Shown here piece by piece: positions 62,221-64,000 of a stretch of 64,000 nt of DNA (its first letter is position 1; each line of letters begins with the position of its first letter). Made by a program: the position numbers and the translations under genes. Source of the DNA: an uncultured Lachnospiraceae bacterium (GTDB taxonomy: Bacteria > Bacillota > Clostridia > Lachnospirales > Lachnospiraceae); assembly GCA_945868435.1 (NCBI GenBank), contig CAMBLG010000003.1:124001-188000 (forward strand), given 5' to 3'. The notes below the pieces were generated by a model. The model was not told the DNA's origin and did not search any database. It saw only the letters and a program-made list of their open reading frames with translations.

Positions 62221-62235
62221 AATGTCTCCTTGAAG

Positions 62236-64000
62236 CTAAGATGCTATATCATCCATGTCACTGCTCAAAAAATCTTCCCAGAAATCTTTAGAACCGCTAA
62301 AAATCAAATTTGCATCTTTTTCAAATCTGCCGATAAAATCCTGTACTTTCTTCGCATCATTAGGATTTGTATATTTTATTTCCCAACTATCTATAATCTT
62401 ACCATTTTGACATCTGGTACTAACAATTCCATCTTCTCCAAAGGCAGTAATCGTCCAAACCTTTTCTTTATTTTCATCCTCCTCTACAGAAGCACACTCT
62501 GTACCTGTATCTGTTTGTGAAACACCTACTGTTGTAGTGCCGGTCAGCTGTACTTCCTCAAATCTACTCAAAGCCTTATTCTCCATCTCCTGAGCCTCTT
62601 TTGCTGTGCGAAGTACTGTCTGATCATCGGTTTTTAGATTCTTTGTCCAATTCTTTTCGTGTTTCACACCATCTTCTGTCGGAATTCCCTCTTCTGTCTG
62701 GCTTTCTGCATCAGTTTCAGATATACCACCTAAACCATTTGCAGCTGCACTAAGCGCTGCCGCCGAAGCCGCAGTTGCTCTCATATCTGAATCAGCCTCC
62801 AAAGCGGCTTTCTGAGCGGCTTCATCTTGCATTTCTTTTAACTGTTTTATTCTTTCTTTGAACGCATCAATATATTTATCAATACCCTCAAGCAAATTAT
62901 CCCATTCATCGTCGGACATTTCACGCCAGTCTTTTTCTTCCTTTAATTCTTGTGCAGTAAGGGTATGTGTTTCCTCAAATAGCTTCAGAAGATCTGCAGC
63001 ACTTATTGTTTCTTTCGTCTTTTCATTTTCAAGAATGGTTTTAGATTTTGCCAAAGCATCTGTCCAATTCATTTTCTTATTCATGATATTATCAAGCGAA
63101 CCAAAATCTGCGCCATCAGTTGGAGACATAACCGACTTCATGGCATTCCAGCTTCCCCATTTGCTATTTACACCTTCTCCATTGGCATCCTTATACTGGC
63201 AATATGCAAACATTTCCACCGGTGTTGCATTCTTTGGATCAAAATTTGATAAGTTCACATCTATCGTTTCACTCCAACTTCCGGTTGCAAGTTTCACACG
63301 AATGATTGTATCATCATTTCCCGGTTTCGTAACTAAAGATGCCGACATTCCATATCCCATTTCCCCTGCTTTTGCAAAACCAATTCCAAGAGGAGTAACC
63401 TGCTCATCCTCTGCTTTTTCTTCCTGTATTTTTTCACTGGAATGCACATCACTTAATCTATCCGTTACATCCGGTTCTTCTGATTGCTCTATCTGTGTGA
63501 TATCCATAGACAAGAGTTTCATAAAATAGGGTTCAAACAAAGAATTGATATCCTCTTTCGCATTCATCATTCGACGAAAATCATCAAATAATCGATTCGC
63601 ATAATCAATCATACTCTTTGCTTTATCCATAACATTTTCATTTCTGAGATTATTCACTTTTTCTAAATAGTTCATTTTCTCCAAAATGTCATCGGTATCA
63701 AAATAATCATCCGCTAAAAATTCAGAGGTTTGTTCTGTATGTTCAAAATACATACAAAGAGTTGAAAACTCCGGAAAATCTGCATATTCAGGATCAACTT
63801 CTTCCGGATTAATATCTTTTTCAAATGGATTGCCATCTTTATCATACCCTTTCACAGAATATGTCTTATCATGTCCATCGTACTTAATAAATACCTGAAA
63901 GCTCTGCTCTGTCTTTTCATAGGAATAAGCCATTTCCCCTGCATCATTCTGAGAAGCATATAACTCTTCTGTCTTAATATTCGCAATAATACATTTACAA
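62236..64000 (-). CDS. Large unknown protein, paralogue of the 51099 gene (5' end off the window)
   Basis: The reading frame stays open to the right edge (CKCIIANIKTEELYASQNDA precedes the first internal ATG), so the true start lies outside; at least 587 residues. No signal peptide can be judged. It contains two related segments: DGHDKTYSVKGYDKDGNPFE with NPEEVDPEYAD, and later ATGSWSETIDVNLSNFDPKN, suggesting an internal duplication. A DDEWDNLLEGIDKYID helix and a C-terminal module ITAFGEDGIVS...KVQDFIG...SGSKDFWEDFLS match the 466-residue protein. An Ala-rich stretch lies between. Function unknown. Confidence 0.75.
   Translation of the reverse strand, partial: CKCIIANIKTEELYASQNDAGEMAYSYEKTEQSFQVFIKYDGHDKTYSVKGYDKDGNPFEKDINPEEVDPEYADFPEFSTLCMYFEHTEQTSEFLADDYFDTDDILEKMNYLEKVNNLRNENVMDKAKSMIDYANRLFDDFRRMMNAKEDINSLFEPYFMKLLSMDITQIEQSEEPDVTDRLSDVHSSEKIQEEKAEDEQVTPLGIGFAKAGEMGYGMSASLVTKPGNDDTIIRVKLATGSWSETIDVNLSNFDPKNATPVEMFAYCQYKDANGEGVNSKWGSWNAMKSVMSPTDGADFGSLDNIMNKKMNWTDALAKSKTILENEKTKETISAADLLKLFEETHTLTAQELKEEKDWREMSDDEWDNLLEGIDKYIDAFKERIKQLKEMQDEAAQKAALEADSDMRATAASAAALSAAANGLGGISETDAESQTEEGIPTEDGVKHEKNWTKNLKTDDQTVLRTAKEAQEMENKALSRFEEVQLTGTTTVGVSQTDTGTECASVEEDENKEKVWTITAFGEDGIVSTRCQNGKIIDSWEIKYTNPNDAKKVQDFIGRFEKDANLIFSGSKDFWEDFLSSDMDDIAS

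Overview
The window looks like a chromosomal segment of a spore-forming Clostridia of the Lachnospiraceae type. The genus is not resolved; a Roseburia-like gut bacterium is only a guess. Reasons: dipicolinate synthase genes (endospores), Firmicutes-style SOS box and promoters, small TSCPD and HD-GYP/EAL proteins, an EPS locus with a separate CpsB/CpsC/CpsD phosphatase-kinase module, and strong purine-rich ribosome binding sites. No rRNA or tRNA gene, CRISPR array or insertion sequence was seen.

Region by region. 1-7.1 kb (minus): uvrA (cut by the left edge), uvrB with a LexA box, and secA. 7.5-9.7 kb (plus): a TSCPD protein and an asparagine synthetase-like protein whose glutaminase site is degraded. 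9.7-16.9 kb (minus): dpaB, dpaA, aspartokinase, a YfcE-type phosphoesterase, a six-cysteine mini-protein, an EEP-family protein, a MATE exporter and a PHP phosphatase. 17.2-19.7 kb (plus): a zinc-ribbon membrane protein with a TPM-domain partner. 19.7-25.2 kb: a compact operon of free-standing adenylation, carrier and condensation proteins with an alpha/beta hydrolase and an SCP2-like protein. It faces a TetR regulator, and a palindrome fills its promoter spacer. 25.3-34 kb: RsmF-type methyltransferase, HD-GYP protein, D,D-carboxypeptidase, a MITE-like inverted-repeat element, a second MATE exporter, an EAL phosphodiesterase and a duplicated CmpB-type membrane protein.

34.2-51.1 kb is an exopolysaccharide locus read right to left: Cro-sized XRE regulator, CpsB phosphatase, LCP transferase, CpsC/Wzz, CpsD kinase, a small leucine-rich-repeat exported protein, priming glycosylphosphotransferase, a PHP and PRTase pair, five glycosyltransferase-like genes, a Stealth phosphotransferase, an EpsG-type polymerase and a Wzx flippase. 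The sugar-assembly genes are clearly more AT-rich than the flanks. A CI-like S24 regulator stands divergent to the XRE gene. A 17-bp palindrome occurs twice around the XRE gene, once exactly inside its promoter spacer, which suggests a phage-like switch controlling EPS.

51.1-64 kb is accessory. Two related proteins of unknown function (51.1-52.5 and 62.2-64 kb, the latter cut by the right edge) flank a low-GC island. The island holds a receiver-domain protein, a double-GHKL ATPase, a cytosine-5 DNA methyltransferase, a 101-residue unknown, a coiled-coil protein with a nuclease-like C-terminus and a RelE/Phd-type toxin-antitoxin pair. It is bracketed by two 3'-end gene relics, each followed by a terminator hairpin. 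This island is the best candidate for an undescribed defence or epigenetic system. HxlR and radical SAM genes follow, divergent around a TACT-N7-AGTA box.
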